46,073 nt of DNA from assembly GCA_003669555.1 (NCBI GenBank), contig QWOS01000007.1, positions 1 to 46,073 on the forward strand, in the 5' to 3' direction. Under the pieces are notes generated by a model. It was not told the DNA's origin. It saw only the letters and a list, made by a program, of their open reading frames with translations, and made no database searches. The position numbers and the translations under genes were made by a program. Below are positions 15,739 to 26,250 of this stretch, in pieces. The first letter of the stretch is position 1; the number at the start of each line of letters is the position of its first letter. The DNA is from Planctomycetota bacterium. GTDB taxonomy: Bacteria > Planctomycetota > Planctomycetia > Gemmatales > Gemmataceae.

Positions 15739-17550
15739 ATGCCCAAAAATGACTTCCACCAGAGACATCTCGCAATGGCACCTTCAGCGCAATCCACCGA
15801 CCAAATCCAGCCCGGAACCCTGCAAAGCGGTGCTGATATCTTCGTGCAGTGTCTTCTCAACCATGGCGTGGACACCATTTTTGCCTATCCAGGTGGGGCC
15901 AGCATGCCCCTGCACCAGTCTCTCACCCGTGTCGCCGACAAATTGCGGACCATCCTGCCCCGTAATGAGCAGGGCGGTGGATTCGCAGCCCAGGGTTACT
16001 CCCGAAGCACTGGGAAGGTGGGCCTTTGCATGTCCACCAGCGGACCGGGCGCCACCAATTTCGTCACCTGCCTTGCAGATGCCAAAATGGACTCTATTCC
16101 CATCATCGCGATCACCGGCCAGGTGAGCACACCCGTTATTGGCACCGACGCTTTTCAAGAGACGCCTATCGTTGAAGTCTGCCGCGCCGTGACCAAGCAT
16201 CATTATCTGGTCACACGCACGGAAGACATTCCCCGTGTGGTCAAGGAGGCTTTTCATCTGGCTGTGACTGGCCGACCCGGGCCGATCATCATCGATTTGC
16301 CAAAAGATGTGCAACTGCGCCAGATTGTCCCTAACTACGATCCCCCCATGAATCTGCCTGGCTACAAGCCCGAGAGGCGGGCCAGTCGCAAGGAACTCGA
16401 GCAAATTCTGGAACTCCTGCGCGGTTCATCGCGGCCGATCATTTATGCGGGTGGAGGTATCATTCAGTCGGGGGCTTCGGACAGCCTGAGGGCTTTCGCC
16501 GAAAAGGCTGGCATTCCTGTGGCCATGACCTTGCTCGGATTGGGTGGTTTCCCGAACGATCATTATCTCAGCCTGCACATGCTTGGTATGCACGGTACCG
16601 TCTATTCGAACTATGCAGTCAATGAGGGTGACCTGCTGCTGGCTTTTGGCGTGCGCTTTGACGACCGGGTGACAGGCAAGCTCTCCGAGTTCGCCAAACA
16701 TGGCAAAATTGTCCATGTCGACATCGACCCTTCCGAGCTGAACAAGAACAAGAAGGCTCATCTCCCCATTCATGGCGATATAGCCCAGGCTTTGCAGGAT
16801 CTGGTGCGCATGATTGACGCCAGACCCCAGGGGAGCCCTCCCCTCACTCAGGATCTACGCCCGTGGATGCGCCAGATCGATACCTGGCGCGAGACCGAGC
16901 CGATGCGCTTCAGCGACCGCAGCGATGTCATTTTGCCGCAGCATGCCATCAAGCGCCTCTATGAGATCCTCCGTGATCGTGGTCGCCTCGACGATACTAT
17001 TGTCAGCACGGGTGTTGGCCAGCACCAGATGTGGTCCGCCCAGTATTTCGGATTCAACAAACCCCGGACCTGGCTGACCTCGGGTGGCCTGGGCACCATG
17101 GGATTTGGCTTGCCGGCGGCGATGGGGGCCCAGGCTGCCCACCCCCTGAAAACCTGTATCGACATCGATGGCGACGGCAGTTTCCTCATGAATGTCCAAG
17201 AGTTGGCCTGCTGTTTCACCGAAAAATTGCCAGTGAAAGTGTTGCTCCTTAATAACCAGCACCTGGGCATGGTCGTCCAGTGGGAAGACCGGTTCTTTGA
17301 AAGCAACCGTGGCCACACCTATCTGGGTGCGGGCCTCGACAAGCCTCCGTACCCCGATTTTGTCACCATTGCCAAGGGTTTTTCCTGTCATTCGCGTCGT
17401 GTGACTGATAAAGATGATCTCGATGAGGCGCTCATCGAGATGATCGACTCCAAAGGACCTTACCTTCTCGATGTCATGGTTCCTCACCAGGAGCATGTGC
17501 TGCCCATGATCCCCAGCGGCATGACGGTCCGGGACATCATCAAGGCCTGA
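15739..17550 (+). CDS. ilvB: Acetolactate synthase, large catalytic subunit
   Basis: Thiamine-diphosphate enzyme of branched-chain amino acid synthesis that condenses pyruvate to acetolactate. The three TPP-family domains are in order: PYR with the catalytic Glu in [16 protein letters not shown] and GTDAFQE; the central FAD/transhydrogenase domain; and PP with the Mg/TPP motif [13 protein letters not shown] ending [12 protein letters not shown]. About 603 residues from ATG 15739, slightly long at the N-terminus; ATG 15775 is an alternative. NEQGGGF replaces the more usual HEQGAAHAA, a mild divergence. No regulatory subunit (ilvN) follows. Confidence 0.92.
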   Translation: MPKNDFHQRHLAMAPSAQSTDQIQPGTLQSGADIFVQCLLNHGVDTIFAYPGGASMPLHQSLTRVADKLRTILPRNEQGGGFAAQGYSRSTGKVGLCMSTSGPGATNFVTCLADAKMDSIPIIAITGQVSTPVIGTDAFQETPIVEVCRAVTKHHYLVTRTEDIPRVVKEAFHLAVTGRPGPIIIDLPKDVQLRQIVPNYDPPMNLPGYKPERRASRKELEQILELLRGSSRPIIYAGGGIIQSGASDSLRAFAEKAGIPVAMTLLGLGGFPNDHYLSLHMLGMHGTVYSNYAVNEGDLLLAFGVRFDDRVTGKLSEFAKHGKIVHVDIDPSELNKNKKAHLPIHGDIAQALQDLVRMIDARPQGSPPLTQDLRPWMRQIDTWRETEPMRFSDRSDVILPQHAIKRLYEILRDRGRLDDTIVSTGVGQHQMWSAQYFGFNKPRTWLTSGGLGTMGFGLPAAMGAQAAHPLKTCIDIDGDGSFLMNVQELACCFTEKLPVKVLLLNNQHLGMVVQWEDRFFESNRGHTYLGAGLDKPPYPDFVTIAKGFSCHSRRVTDKDDLDEALIEMIDSKGPYLLDVMVPHQEHVLPMIPSGMTVRDIIKA

Positions 17551-17594
17551 AAAAGCGGTGCGATTTTCTCCAGCTCTCTGCGTGACAGCCTAAA

Positions 17595-17625
17595 ATGCAC
17601 CATGGGAATCGTTCCCATGGTGCAT
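17595..17625 (+). terminator. Perfect 14-bp hairpin after ilvB
   Basis: ATGCACCATGGGAA, loop TCG, then the exact complement. It lies 45 bases after the ilvB stop. There is no T-run on the plus strand; the minus strand has TTTTA. It may still end the ilvB transcript or protect its 3' end. Confidence 0.5.
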
Positions 17626-17650
17626 CTGGCTTTGACGGGAGGGGGTTGCG

Positions 17651-18523
17651 ATGCCTGCCAGGCCCAGAAACGGTTTCACGCTGATTGAACTGCTGGTGGT
17701 GATTGGCATCATTGCGGTGCTGATCGGATTGCTGGTGCCTGCGGTGCAAAAAGTACGCGCAGCCGCCCTGCGCATGCAATGCGCATCCAATCTGAAAAAC
17801 TGGGGCCTTGCCTTTCACAACCACCTGACCACGGCAGATGGTTTTCCTGCCATATGGACGCGGAGGCCGAGCCTACATGCCTGGATTTTGCCGCTTTTGC
17901 CCCATGTGGAGCAGGAGGCGGTCTTCAGGCTGGTTAACCCGTCGCAAGACTGGAACAGCTCCGCCAATCTGCCTGCCGCTGCCGCTCGCATCCCCCTCAT
18001 CACCTGCCCGGCAACACCTTCCGGGCGTGATGCCACGCTGGCTTATGACGGGGTGACGCTCGGGCCGGGCGATTACCTGCCCATGCGGGATGTGGATGAG
18101 AATTTGTTCCTTGCAGGTATCCTGAAGCGCCCACCGGGTGCCACGCCAGGCGCGCTGGTCGAGCAAATTTCCACCCGAATCGCTGATATTACCGATGGCA
18201 CCAGCAACACGGTGCTTCTGGGTGAGGATTGCGGGCGCAGTACTCAGTATGTGAATGGCAAGGTGCAGGCGCAACCATTCGAAGCGGTGGGGTGGGCTTA
18301 TCCTCTGCCGTGCGCCAACTTCGACGGGCAAGATGCCCAAGGCAACATCCTTGGGTCCCGTTCCATGAATGGCAACAATTATTTTGAGTATTACTCATTC
18401 CATGGTGGCGGTTGCAACTTTCTTTTCTGTGATGGTTCTGTCCGTTTCCTGGCCGAAAATCTGCCTATTGCCACCATGGCTGCTCATGTCACCCGTGCCG
18501 GGGGTGAGATTCCCCCGGATTGA
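17651..18523 (+). CDS. DUF1559 family pilin-like protein
   Basis: 290 residues with a type IV pilin-like N-terminal methylation motif, [26 protein letters not shown], preceded by a short basic leader (MPARPRN), then the DUF1559 globular domain. The C-terminal H-X9-DG segment is present ([20 protein letters not shown]). This family is hugely expanded in planctomycetes and is exported and membrane-anchored, probably as pseudopilin-like surface components. The start has GGGAGGGGG upstream. The gene appears to be a single transcript between ilvB and the esterase. Confidence 0.95.
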   Translation: MPARPRNGFTLIELLVVIGIIAVLIGLLVPAVQKVRAAALRMQCASNLKNWGLAFHNHLTTADGFPAIWTRRPSLHAWILPLLPHVEQEAVFRLVNPSQDWNSSANLPAAAARIPLITCPATPSGRDATLAYDGVTLGPGDYLPMRDVDENLFLAGILKRPPGATPGALVEQISTRIADITDGTSNTVLLGEDCGRSTQYVNGKVQAQPFEAVGWAYPLPCANFDGQDAQGNILGSRSMNGNNYFEYYSFHGGGCNFLFCDGSVRFLAENLPIATMAAHVTRAGGEIPPD

Positions 18524-18801
18524 CAGTGCTTTATGGGCAATGACGCAGTGGGCTCATGGTACTATTGCCCCTGGAAGCATGGGGGCCCGTTCTGTTGGTC
18601 CTCTATACCGGGCCAGCAAGCGAGGAATTCTTGAGCCATTCACCAGCAGTACCCGCCAAAGTTCGGAAATACGAAGGCGACAAAATGAAGTTCCCCGCGA
18701 CAGGGGTGGGGGTTGAGCGGGCTTTGGTCCAAAACTCCGGCCCGACTCTTGGGAGGGCCAGTCTCGATACCGATCCAGGGCTTGAAATACCAAGAGCGAT
18801 T

Positions 18802-20304
18802 ATGGCGCGATACTGGGTCACTATTTCTCTTATAATGGCATTTTCCCTGTTTCGCAACTCGCCCCTTTTGGCCAAAGCCACGCTGGCGCCTGTTTTCAGT
18901 GACCATATGGTTTTGCAGTGTGGCCAGCCTATTCCGGTTTGGGGGATCGCTTCCCCGGGAGAGGCGGTCACAATTACCCTGGGCAAGGAAACGCTGCGAA
19001 CCGTTGCCGATCCAGCCGGTCATTGGCTGGTGCGTTTGGCGGCCAGGCAGGCCACCGATCAGCCTGCCACGCTGGTGATCACGGCGTCAAATACCTTGTC
19101 GGTTGGCGATATCCTGATCGGCGAAGTCTGGATTTGTTCGGGCCAATCAAACATGCACTGGCCGCTCAGGCTGGCAGCCAATGGTGAGAAAGAGGTGAAT
19201 TCGGCCCAGTTGCCGAATTTGCGGTTGCTCAACCTGCGTGGCAGCCCTTACCCGAGTGGTCGGGAATTCTCCCCGCGAGATCGGGAAAATAGTGTTCCCA
19301 GAAAATACCAGACTGGTGGCTGGGCGGTCTGTACGCCCCAGACCATCCCGGAATTTTCGGCCGTGGCATTTTTTTTCGGGCGTGAATTATACGGCAAGAT
19401 GAATATTCCTATTGGCCTGATCCATAATTCGGTTGGGGGGACCCCCACTGAGTCATGGATCAGCCGCTCGGCACTCCTGGCCGATCCGGCCCTCAGGCCA
19501 ATACTGTCCAACTGGCCGGAAAACGAGCTGATCAGCAGTTTTTGTCGCAAGCGCGCGGGTATGAATCTGGCTGGATTCACCCAGGGACTGGCTGGAGGCT
19601 CGATGTGTCACCCGTATCAGCCAGGCTTCATGTATGAGTCGGCGATCGGCCCGCTGGCGCCATTCGCGATGCGTGGCGTGATTTGGTACCAGGGAGAATC
19701 GAACACGCACAACCCGATGCTGCACGACCGGTTGTTTTCCACCCTGGTTGGGCAATGGCGGGAGGTTTGGGGGCAGGGCGATTTCCCTTTCCTGTTTGTG
19801 CAACTGCCGAATTTGGCGGGTGCTGAAGACTGGCCCGGGTTCCGCGCCAGCCAGCTTCGCGCCCTGCGTATTCCCAATACCGGGATGGCTGTCACGATTG
19901 ATATCGGCGACCCGGGGGATGTGCATCCCCCAGCCAAGGAGGAGGTTGGACATCGCCTGGCGTTGCTTGCCAGAGATATTGCCTATGGAGAAAAGATCGA
20001 ATCATCAGGGCCGATGCTCCGCGATATCAAGGCTGCAGGGAAAGATTTGCGCCTGGGTTTTTCGCGGGTGACGGGTGGGCTGGCCACGCGGGACAAAAAG
20101 GACCCAACCGGCTTTGAAGTGGCCGGAATTGACATGAAGTTCGCTCCGGCCATGGCCCGGATTGAGGCGAATGAGATTGCTGTTTTCAGTCCGGGGATCG
20201 CTGAACCTGTGGCCGTGCGCTATGGATTTGCCCCCAATCCCCGCTGCACGGTGGTGAATGGTGCTGGGCTACCGGCCTCACCATTTGAGGCCCATGTGAA
20301 ATAG
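18802..20304 (+). CDS. Sialate O-acetylesterase-like SGNH hydrolase, secreted
   Basis: About 500 residues from ATG 18802, beginning with a signal peptide (MARYWVTISLIMAFSLF ... LLAKA). The SGNH/GDSL nucleophile is in EVWICSGQSNMHWPL, the Gly/Asn block in GVIWYQGESNTH, and the C-terminal catalytic Asp-His pair in DPGDVHPPAKEEVGHRLA. It removes O-acetyl groups from sialic acid or, more likely in planctomycetes, other acetylated polysaccharides outside the cytoplasm. Residues after about 400 form a beta-sandwich-like C-terminus. The longer frame from 18556 has no signal sequence and is rejected. Confidence 0.88.
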   Translation: MARYWVTISLIMAFSLFRNSPLLAKATLAPVFSDHMVLQCGQPIPVWGIASPGEAVTITLGKETLRTVADPAGHWLVRLAARQATDQPATLVITASNTLSVGDILIGEVWICSGQSNMHWPLRLAANGEKEVNSAQLPNLRLLNLRGSPYPSGREFSPRDRENSVPRKYQTGGWAVCTPQTIPEFSAVAFFFGRELYGKMNIPIGLIHNSVGGTPTESWISRSALLADPALRPILSNWPENELISSFCRKRAGMNLAGFTQGLAGGSMCHPYQPGFMYESAIGPLAPFAMRGVIWYQGESNTHNPMLHDRLFSTLVGQWREVWGQGDFPFLFVQLPNLAGAEDWPGFRASQLRALRIPNTGMAVTIDIGDPGDVHPPAKEEVGHRLALLARDIAYGEKIESSGPMLRDIKAAGKDLRLGFSRVTGGLATRDKKDPTGFEVAGIDMKFAPAMARIEANEIAVFSPGIAEPVAVRYGFAPNPRCTVVNGAGLPASPFEAHVK

Positions 20305-20346
20305 CAACCCTGCGGAGCCATCAGGCAAGGGGGCATATCAAAAGAA

Positions 20347-20375
20347 ACACCCCCCGGAAATTTCCCGGGGGGTGT
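20347..20375 (-). terminator. Rho-independent terminator of dnaK
   Basis: ACACCCCCCGG and CCGGGGGGTGT form an 11-bp stem with a 7-base loop. On the minus strand it is followed by TTTCTTTT and lies 24 bases after the dnaK stop. The stop of the convergent esterase gene is 43 bases away on the other side. Confidence 0.8.
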
Positions 20376-20398
20376 CAATTAACGGCGGTGAGAAGCAG

Positions 20399-22342
20399 TT
20401 ACTTCTTCACCTCGAACTCGGCGTCGACGACATCGTCAGCGGCACCGGCACCACCAGGAGAGGCCGCGCCATCGGCTGAGTGCCCTGCGGCCCCTGTGTG
20501 CTGCAGGGCTGCGTTGTAGGCGGCCTCAAGCTCTTTGGTGGCGCGCTTGATGGCTTCGGCGCTATCGCCCTTCGCCTTCTCGCGGGCGGAGTTGATAGCC
20601 GCCTGAAGGGGCGCCTTGTTCTGGTCGGTGAGCTTCGCCTCGTTGTCTTTCAGGTAGCGCTCCACCTTGTGGGCCATGTGGTCCGCCTCATTGCGGGCGT
20701 CAATGGTTTCCAGCTTGCTCTTCTCGTCCGCGGCATGGGATTCGGCATCTTTGCGCATGCGCTCGACATCGTCCTTGCTCAGGCCCGAAGAGCCCTTGAT
20801 TTCCACATGGGCCTCTTTGCCAGTGCCAACATCCTTGGCGGTGACCTTGAGGATGCCGTTGGCGTCGAGGGCGAAGGTGACCTCAATCTGCGGCTCGCCC
20901 CGGGGCGCGGCACCGATACCGTCGAGGTTGAATTCGCCTAGTAGCCGGTTCGACGGGCTCTTGGCAATTTCGCTCTCCCCCTGGAAGACGCTGATGGTAA
21001 CGGCTGTCTGGTTGTCGGCGGCAGTGCTGAATGTCTGCTTTTTCTCCGTGGGAATCGAGGTGTTGCGCTCGATTAGCCGGGTGAGCCGGCCTCCCATGGT
21101 CTCAAGGCCCAGCGAGAGCGGGGTGACATCCACCAGCAGCACATCCGACTTGCTGCCCAGCAGCAGTTGCGCACCCTGAATGGCGGCGCCGATCGCAACC
21201 ACTTCGTCAGGGTTCACGCCGCGGTGCCCTTCCTTGCCGAAAACTGATTTCACCAGTTCCTGAACGGCGGGCATGCGGGTCATGCCACCCACCATCACCA
21301 CTTCCTGGATATCGGCTGGCTTCATGCGTGCATCCTGCATGGCCTTCAGCACGGGTCCCTTCAGCCGCTCAATAAGCGGATGACAGAGTTGCTCGAGCTT
21401 GCTGCGCGTGAGATTGAGCAGCAAGTGCTTGGGGCCTGACGCATCAGCCGTGATAAACGGCAGGTTGATATCGGTGGTGGACTGCTGGCTGAGGTCTTTC
21501 TTTGCGCGTTCAGCGGCTTCCTTCAGGCGCTGCAGGGCCATCTGGTCCTTGCGGAGGTCGATGCCTGACTCTTTTTTGAACTCGTCGGCGATATGGTCGA
21601 TGATGACCTGATCGAAATCGTCACCACCAAGATGGGTGTCGCCGTTGGTGGCCTCCACCTTGAAGACGCCGTCGCCCACATCGAGCACGCTCACATCGAA
21701 AGTGCCGCCTCCCAGGTCGAACACCACGATCTTCTCGTTGACCTTCTTGTCCATGCCATAGGCAAGGCTGGCAGCGGTGGGCTCGTTGATGATGCGCATC
21801 CGCTGCTTGGTTTTTTTGCCTGTTTTTGGATCTTCAATTTCCCACTCGGTATCGAAGCCGGCGATTTGCGCCGCCTCAATGGTGGCCTGACGTTGGGCAT
21901 CGTTGAAATAAGCAGGCACGGTGATCACGGCCTTGCGCACGGTGTGACCGAGGTAAGCCTCAGCCGACTCCTTGAGCTTGCGCAGGATCATGGCGGAAAC
22001 TTCGGGCGGCGTGTAGTTCTTGCCGTCGATGTCAACCTTGGTCAGTTCGTCGCCAGTGCCCACAATCTTGTAAGGAACCAGCTTCTCTTCACCTTCCACT
22101 TCCTTGCGGCGGCGACCCATAAAGCGCTTGATGCTATACACCGTGCGGCGCGGATTGGTCACTGCCTGGCGCTTGGCAGGATCACCCACCAGCCTGTCGC
22201 CCTTGTCTGTAAATGCCACCACGCTGGGTGTGATGCGGTTGCCCTCGGCGTTGGCAATGACTTTTACTTCGCCACCTTCCATCACGGCGACCACGCTGTT
22301 GGTGGTACCCAGGTCGATGCCGATGATTTTCTCTTCTGCCAT
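20399..22342 (-). CDS. dnaK: Chaperone DnaK (Hsp70)
   Basis: 647 residues from ATG 22342 ([21 protein letters not shown]), usual DnaK length. Visible are the ATPase phosphate-1 motif [25 protein letters not shown], the phosphate-2 motif [16 protein letters not shown], the adenosine motif [15 protein letters not shown], the substrate-binding domain [14 protein letters not shown], and the Gly/Ala-rich C-terminus ending [11 protein letters not shown]. It refolds proteins in the cytoplasm with DnaJ and GrpE, neither of which is adjacent. No CIRCE element (TTAGCACTC-N9-GAGTGCTAA) is seen upstream. An open extension to 22528 is not family sequence. Confidence 0.98.
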   Translation of the reverse strand: MAEEKIIGIDLGTTNSVVAVMEGGEVKVIANAEGNRITPSVVAFTDKGDRLVGDPAKRQAVTNPRRTVYSIKRFMGRRRKEVEGEEKLVPYKIVGTGDELTKVDIDGKNYTPPEVSAMILRKLKESAEAYLGHTVRKAVITVPAYFNDAQRQATIEAAQIAGFDTEWEIEDPKTGKKTKQRMRIINEPTAASLAYGMDKKVNEKIVVFDLGGGTFDVSVLDVGDGVFKVEATNGDTHLGGDDFDQVIIDHIADEFKKESGIDLRKDQMALQRLKEAAERAKKDLSQQSTTDINLPFITADASGPKHLLLNLTRSKLEQLCHPLIERLKGPVLKAMQDARMKPADIQEVVMVGGMTRMPAVQELVKSVFGKEGHRGVNPDEVVAIGAAIQGAQLLLGSKSDVLLVDVTPLSLGLETMGGRLTRLIERNTSIPTEKKQTFSTAADNQTAVTISVFQGESEIAKSPSNRLLGEFNLDGIGAAPRGEPQIEVTFALDANGILKVTAKDVGTGKEAHVEIKGSSGLSKDDVERMRKDAESHAADEKSKLETIDARNEADHMAHKVERYLKDNEAKLTDQNKAPLQAAINSAREKAKGDSAEAIKRATKELEAAYNAALQHTGAAGHSADGAASPGGAGAADDVVDAEFEVKK

Positions 22343-22844
22343 GATCGATGATCTCCCAGACTCCGGTGCCTTGGCTAAACGCCAAATCCGGTGGTGTTTT
22401 GATTGTCCACAACCGGAACCACGGCCCACTATGGGCCAGGTTAACCGAATGCGATCGAGTGACTCCTTGCCCGTGCCAATAGTCCGGTCAATCAAATAAG
22501 CAATAGCCGTGCCAGTCGGTTCACCCAAAGGATGATTGATCGTAAGATCTTAATTTTAAGAGGTTTAGGGCATTATTTTCCTTGATTGCCTATGGTGGGT
22601 TACTGCTTCGCTGTCAATTTGTCAGGGCCATGTGGGAGGTGGTTGCTGGGCTCGGTGTCATTTTGGCAGTAGGCCGTTGCCGCATCGCTGGAGACAGCCC
22701 AGCTACCCGGGATAATGCAGCATCCAGGCGATTCGTAGTCACCTTTGATATACTTGTGATGGAATCAGGCTGCGGTTAATGCAGTATCCCGGAAGGTTTT
22801 TTGGCGGGGGTGGTTGTGCCAGGGGTGCGTTGGGAGGGTAAAAC
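22343..22844. other. 500-base intergenic gap between dnaK and the small secreted protein gene
   Basis: The divergent promoter region of dnaK (-) and the gene at 22845 (+). I see AT-rich stretches around 22540-22580 (TAATTTTAAGAGG) but no convincing promoter, CIRCE inverted repeat, RNA gene or conserved ORF. Confidence 0.5.
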
Positions 22845-23228
22845 ATGATTGGTTTGCTGTGTTTGGCGGTTGGTGCGGTGATGGGGCAAGGTCTGGATCT
22901 GGCACAGTTGCAGCACCACTGGGTGCATGCGCGGGAGGAGGACAGTCAGGAAGGGAAGGAGAAGGGGTTGCTGGTGTATTACCCCAAGGGCTCACGCGAA
23001 TTCCGACCCAGCCGGTTCCGGATGGAATACGATCTGCAAGCCGGAGGGAAATGTCGCTGGATGGAGTTGTCTCCCAGCGATGCCCACCAGCTTCAGCCAG
23101 GCTCCTGGAGGGTGCGCTCCGATGGGAAGGGGGCCGTACTGGAGATCCGGGAAGGCAAAATAACCAAACGGTTCGAGGTGGTGGAGTTGAAGAAGGACAA
23201 ACTCCGGCTCAGATCCCTTGCCGATTAG
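22845..23228 (+). CDS. Small secreted hypothetical protein
   Basis: 127 residues with a short N-terminal hydrophobic segment (MIGLLCLAVGAVMGQG) resembling a signal peptide, then a charged, beta-rich domain (LQHHWVHAREED, AVLEIREGKITKRFEVVELKKDKLRLR). The layout resembles planctomycete TIGR03067-like lipocalin-fold proteins: an opening LxxxW, then a strand ending in a residue count near 110. The match is weak. It overlaps the frame of the next gene's upstream region and is probably co-transcribed with the carotenoid oxygenase. Confidence 0.65.
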   Translation: MIGLLCLAVGAVMGQGLDLAQLQHHWVHAREEDSQEGKEKGLLVYYPKGSREFRPSRFRMEYDLQAGGKCRWMELSPSDAHQLQPGSWRVRSDGKGAVLEIREGKITKRFEVVELKKDKLRLRSLAD

Positions 23229-23244
23229 CAACCGGGAGGCCGCG

Positions 23245-24681
23245 ATGCCAGAGCTTTCTTTGAACCCGTCCCGCCGGACTGCGCTACTGGCTGGTTTGCG
23301 TCTGGCCCTGCCCAACGAGGCGGATTCTCCTTTCCTGCGTGGGGTGTATGCTCCGGTTGTGGGGGAAATTTGTCAGGCCCGCCTCGAAGTGGAGGGGAGG
23401 ATCCCCGATCACCTGAGTGGATCCTATTTGCGCAACGGGCCCAACCCGCGGTTCAAGCCAAAGGGGAGGCACCACTGGTTTGACGGCGATGGCATGATCC
23501 ACTCTGTCAGCCTCAGGCCCGGCGAAAAAACGGCTAGTTACCGCTGCGCTTATGTGCGAACCGCCGGCTTTTGTGAGGAGGAGCGGGCTGGCAAAGCCCT
23601 TTATCCCGGTCTTTTGGAGCTGCCGGATCTGGGCCGCATGGCGGCCGGCCTTGACGGGTACAAAAATTCGGCTAATACGGCTCTCCTGATGCACCATGGG
23701 AGGTTGCATGCGCTGTGGGAAGGTGGCTGTCCTCATCTGGTGAATCCAGCCACTCTGGAAACCCAGGGGGCCGAACAGTTCCAGGGAGTATGGAAGGGGG
23801 CTTTCACCGCCCACCCCAAGGTGGATCCTGTCACAGGAGAACTGGTTTTCTTTGGCTATGGTTTATCCAGACCCTATTTGCGTATGGGGACTCTGGATTC
23901 CAAAGGCAGGGTGGGACGCCTTTTTGAGATTGAACTGCCACGGCCTGTGATGATGCACGATTTTGCCATCACCCGGGATTATGCGGTCTTTCTTGACATG
24001 CCCCAGACTTTTTCCCTAGCCAATCTGGCCCGGGGCAGGGGGGTATTTGCCTGGCAACCAGAGCTGGGTGGGCGTATCGGGCTGGTTTGCCGGAAGACGG
24101 GCAAGACGACCTGGTTCGCTGTTCAGCCAGGCTCGGTTTTCCACACTCTCAATGCCTGGCAGGATGCAGACACAGTCGTGCTGATCGCTTGTCGCATGCC
24201 CCGATTCCCAACCGAAGCCCTGGATGGATCCGCCACCAACCAGCCCTTGGCGGAAAGGCCCCGGCTATGGCGCTATGAGATGGGGATACGGAATGGAAAA
24301 GTGCAGGAGGAGCCCCTGGATGATCCGGGTTCCGATATGCCTCGTCTCCGGGAAGATCTGCTAGGTAAACCCACCCGCTTTGCTTACACCCTGGAGACTG
24401 ATTTTTGCGGCTGGCGCAAGCACGATCTAAAAGCGAAAACCACCCGTCGTTTGCAAGCTCCAACGGGCTGGGCATGCGGCGAAGCGGTCTTTGTCCCAAG
24501 ACCTGGTGGTACCTGTGAGGACGATGGCCACTTGCTGGCTCTGGTGCAACCACCAGGCAATGAACCGGGCCGCCTGTGGGTGATGGATGCGGCAACATTT
24601 GCGGCGGAGCCGGTCGCCCGGGTCAGACTGCCGCGCCGGGTACCTGCGGGTTTTCACGGCTTGTGGGTGGCGGGTGTTTGA
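23245..24681 (+). CDS. Carotenoid cleavage oxygenase (RPE65/CCD family)
   Basis: 478 residues from ATG 23245, behind GGGAGG. Seven-bladed propeller, non-haem iron dioxygenase that cleaves carotenoids or related polyenes to apo-aldehydes. The four iron-binding His appear in order in TAHPKVD, MMHDFAIT, FHTLNAW and the C-terminal GFHGLW. The N-terminal GSYLRNGPNPRF and HHWFDGDGMIH blocks are family hallmarks. The length is normal for bacterial members. No carotenoid biosynthesis genes are nearby, so the substrate is unknown. Confidence 0.93.
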   Translation: MPELSLNPSRRTALLAGLRLALPNEADSPFLRGVYAPVVGEICQARLEVEGRIPDHLSGSYLRNGPNPRFKPKGRHHWFDGDGMIHSVSLRPGEKTASYRCAYVRTAGFCEEERAGKALYPGLLELPDLGRMAAGLDGYKNSANTALLMHHGRLHALWEGGCPHLVNPATLETQGAEQFQGVWKGAFTAHPKVDPVTGELVFFGYGLSRPYLRMGTLDSKGRVGRLFEIELPRPVMMHDFAITRDYAVFLDMPQTFSLANLARGRGVFAWQPELGGRIGLVCRKTGKTTWFAVQPGSVFHTLNAWQDADTVVLIACRMPRFPTEALDGSATNQPLAERPRLWRYEMGIRNGKVQEEPLDDPGSDMPRLREDLLGKPTRFAYTLETDFCGWRKHDLKAKTTRRLQAPTGWACGEAVFVPRPGGTCEDDGHLLALVQPPGNEPGRLWVMDAATFAAEPVARVRLPRRVPAGFHGLWVAGV

Positions 24682-24756
24682 GGGGGTGGGCCGAAGGAAA
24701 CGGCAGGCCAAAGAATACTGCAACACGGTCGAATCGGCTAGGGAACCTGGGGTTTT

Positions 24757-26250
24757 TCAAGGGCCACGCCGGGCAAGCCACCGCACCCATCTTCTGGTGA
24801 TGGGGGACTTCCCAAAGCGGTTGCCTCGCCAGATCTGGGCAGCCCGTGTCCAGATCTCCATGCGCGCGGGATAGGGTAGCACCAGACCCAGCAAACTGCG
24901 CAGGCCTCGGCCCGAACGCATGAGGTCCAGGGCGGGGAAGAGCAGTTCTCCCGCCTGCTTTCCGACTACAGTTGCACCCAGCAAACGGTCCGAACCAGGG
25001 GACAGCACCAATCGCAGGAAACCGGGCTCGTTTTCCAGCTCGAGGCGATCCACGTGGATGGCAGGAACTGTCAAAATTTCATGGGGAATCGCGGCACTCA
25101 GGGCTTCCTCAGCGGTCAGGCCCACCTGGGCAATTGCCGGATCAGTGTGCAGGCAGCGGGGGATCAGTAACCTGTCAGCCCTGGCTTTGCCGAGGCCCAG
25201 GGGGTGGGGGAACAGGGCATTTTGTAATAGCACCGCGGCATGCGCACCAGAACGATGTGTGAGGTAGGGGGGGCCTGTGGCGTCTCCGGCAACAAAAACC
25301 CTGGGGTTACTGGTTTGTAAATGGCAATCCACCACGGGCAAGTCGCCGGCAGTCTGGATGCTGGCCAGGTCGAGCGACAAGTTTCCCAGGTTGGGTTTCC
25401 TTCCTGTGGCTGAAAGCACCCCTTCCGCGGTCAGCAATCCGGGACCGTTTGGGCTATGCAGGTGCAGTGTCACCCCAGCACCTGTCAGTTCAGCGCGAAG
25501 GACCCGGGTACCGGTGCATAACTCCACCCCATCTTTGATCAGGGCCTGGGTTACCTGCTGGGCGGCTTCGGCGTCCTCCCGACCCAGTAGCGCCTGGTCC
25601 CGTTCGATGAGGTGGACTTTGCAACCAAGCCGACTCAGCGACTGTGCCAGTTCGCATCCCACAGGACCACCGCCCAGGATAATGATGCTGGAGGGTAGCC
25701 GGTTGAGGTCAAAAAATGAGGCGGTGGTCCATGGTTGGCAATCGGCCAGCCCGGGAATGGCTGGTATCACCGGTGAGGCCCCCACACAGAGGGCCGCGGT
25801 GCGGAATCGCAGCAGCAGCCCTTCAACCTGGGCACTGGCGGCGGAAGCGAATGCACCCTCGCCGAAAAACAGATCCACCCCGGACCGGCTTAGCCGATCA
25901 GCGGAGTCATTGGGTGCCAGCCTGGCGCGTGCTTTGCGGAAGGCGCCACGGGCGTCTTCAAGTCGCTCCACCGCATTTGTCCCGCTGGCGTGACGGGCAA
26001 AAGCGGCTAACGCCTTGGAGGGAACACAGCCGGTATTGAGGCAATCGCCCCCTAATCTGTCACGCTCGACAAGGGCCACGCGGGCTCCCATCCCAACCGC
26101 GCCGAAAGCTGAAATCAGCCCGGCGGCCCCCCCCCCCAGCACCACCAGGTCGTAGAAGGGTTTGGGGTGGGGATTGGACCAGCCGGCTGGCCTCACCAAT
26201 GGCAGAAGGAACAGATCGTCTTCCAGCGCGAATGCCGGGCCCATGTTCAT
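24757..26250 (-). CDS. FAD-dependent pyridine nucleotide-disulfide oxidoreductase (mercuric reductase-like, class I)
   Basis: 497 residues. FAD-binding LVVLGGGAAGLISAFGAVGMGA is followed by the redox-active disulfide GGDCLNTGCVPSK, an NAD(P)-binding IIILGGGPVGCELAQSLSRLG, and VFVAGDATGPPYLTH. The dimerisation domain at the C-terminus contains IPHEILTVPAIHVDRLELENEPGFLRLVL. The N-terminal 30 residues are extra. It lacks the paired vicinal cysteines at the C-terminus of true MerA and has no lipoamide context, so the substrate is open: a general disulfide or soluble pyridine nucleotide reductase. The ATG overlaps the lactonase stop (ATGA). Confidence 0.88.
   Translation of the reverse strand: MNMGPAFALEDDLFLLPLVRPAGWSNPHPKPFYDLVVLGGGAAGLISAFGAVGMGARVALVERDRLGGDCLNTGCVPSKALAAFARHASGTNAVERLEDARGAFRKARARLAPNDSADRLSRSGVDLFFGEGAFASAASAQVEGLLLRFRTAALCVGASPVIPAIPGLADCQPWTTASFFDLNRLPSSIIILGGGPVGCELAQSLSRLGCKVHLIERDQALLGREDAEAAQQVTQALIKDGVELCTGTRVLRAELTGAGVTLHLHSPNGPGLLTAEGVLSATGRKPNLGNLSLDLASIQTAGDLPVVDCHLQTSNPRVFVAGDATGPPYLTHRSGAHAAVLLQNALFPHPLGLGKARADRLLIPRCLHTDPAIAQVGLTAEEALSAAIPHEILTVPAIHVDRLELENEPGFLRLVLSPGSDRLLGATVVGKQAGELLFPALDLMRSGRGLRSLLGLVLPYPARMEIWTRAAQIWRGNRFGKSPITRRWVRWLARRGP

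Noticed and set aside
21593..22351. A 252-codon plus-strand frame antisense to dnaK
   Set aside because: Common artefact opposite dnaK; the sequence is the reverse of conserved Hsp70 motifs.
22343..22528. An N-terminal extension of DnaK, and a CIRCE element upstream of dnaK
   Set aside because: The extension has no Hsp70 counterpart, and ATG 22342 gives the canonical start. No TTAGCACTC/GAGTGCTAA pair is present.
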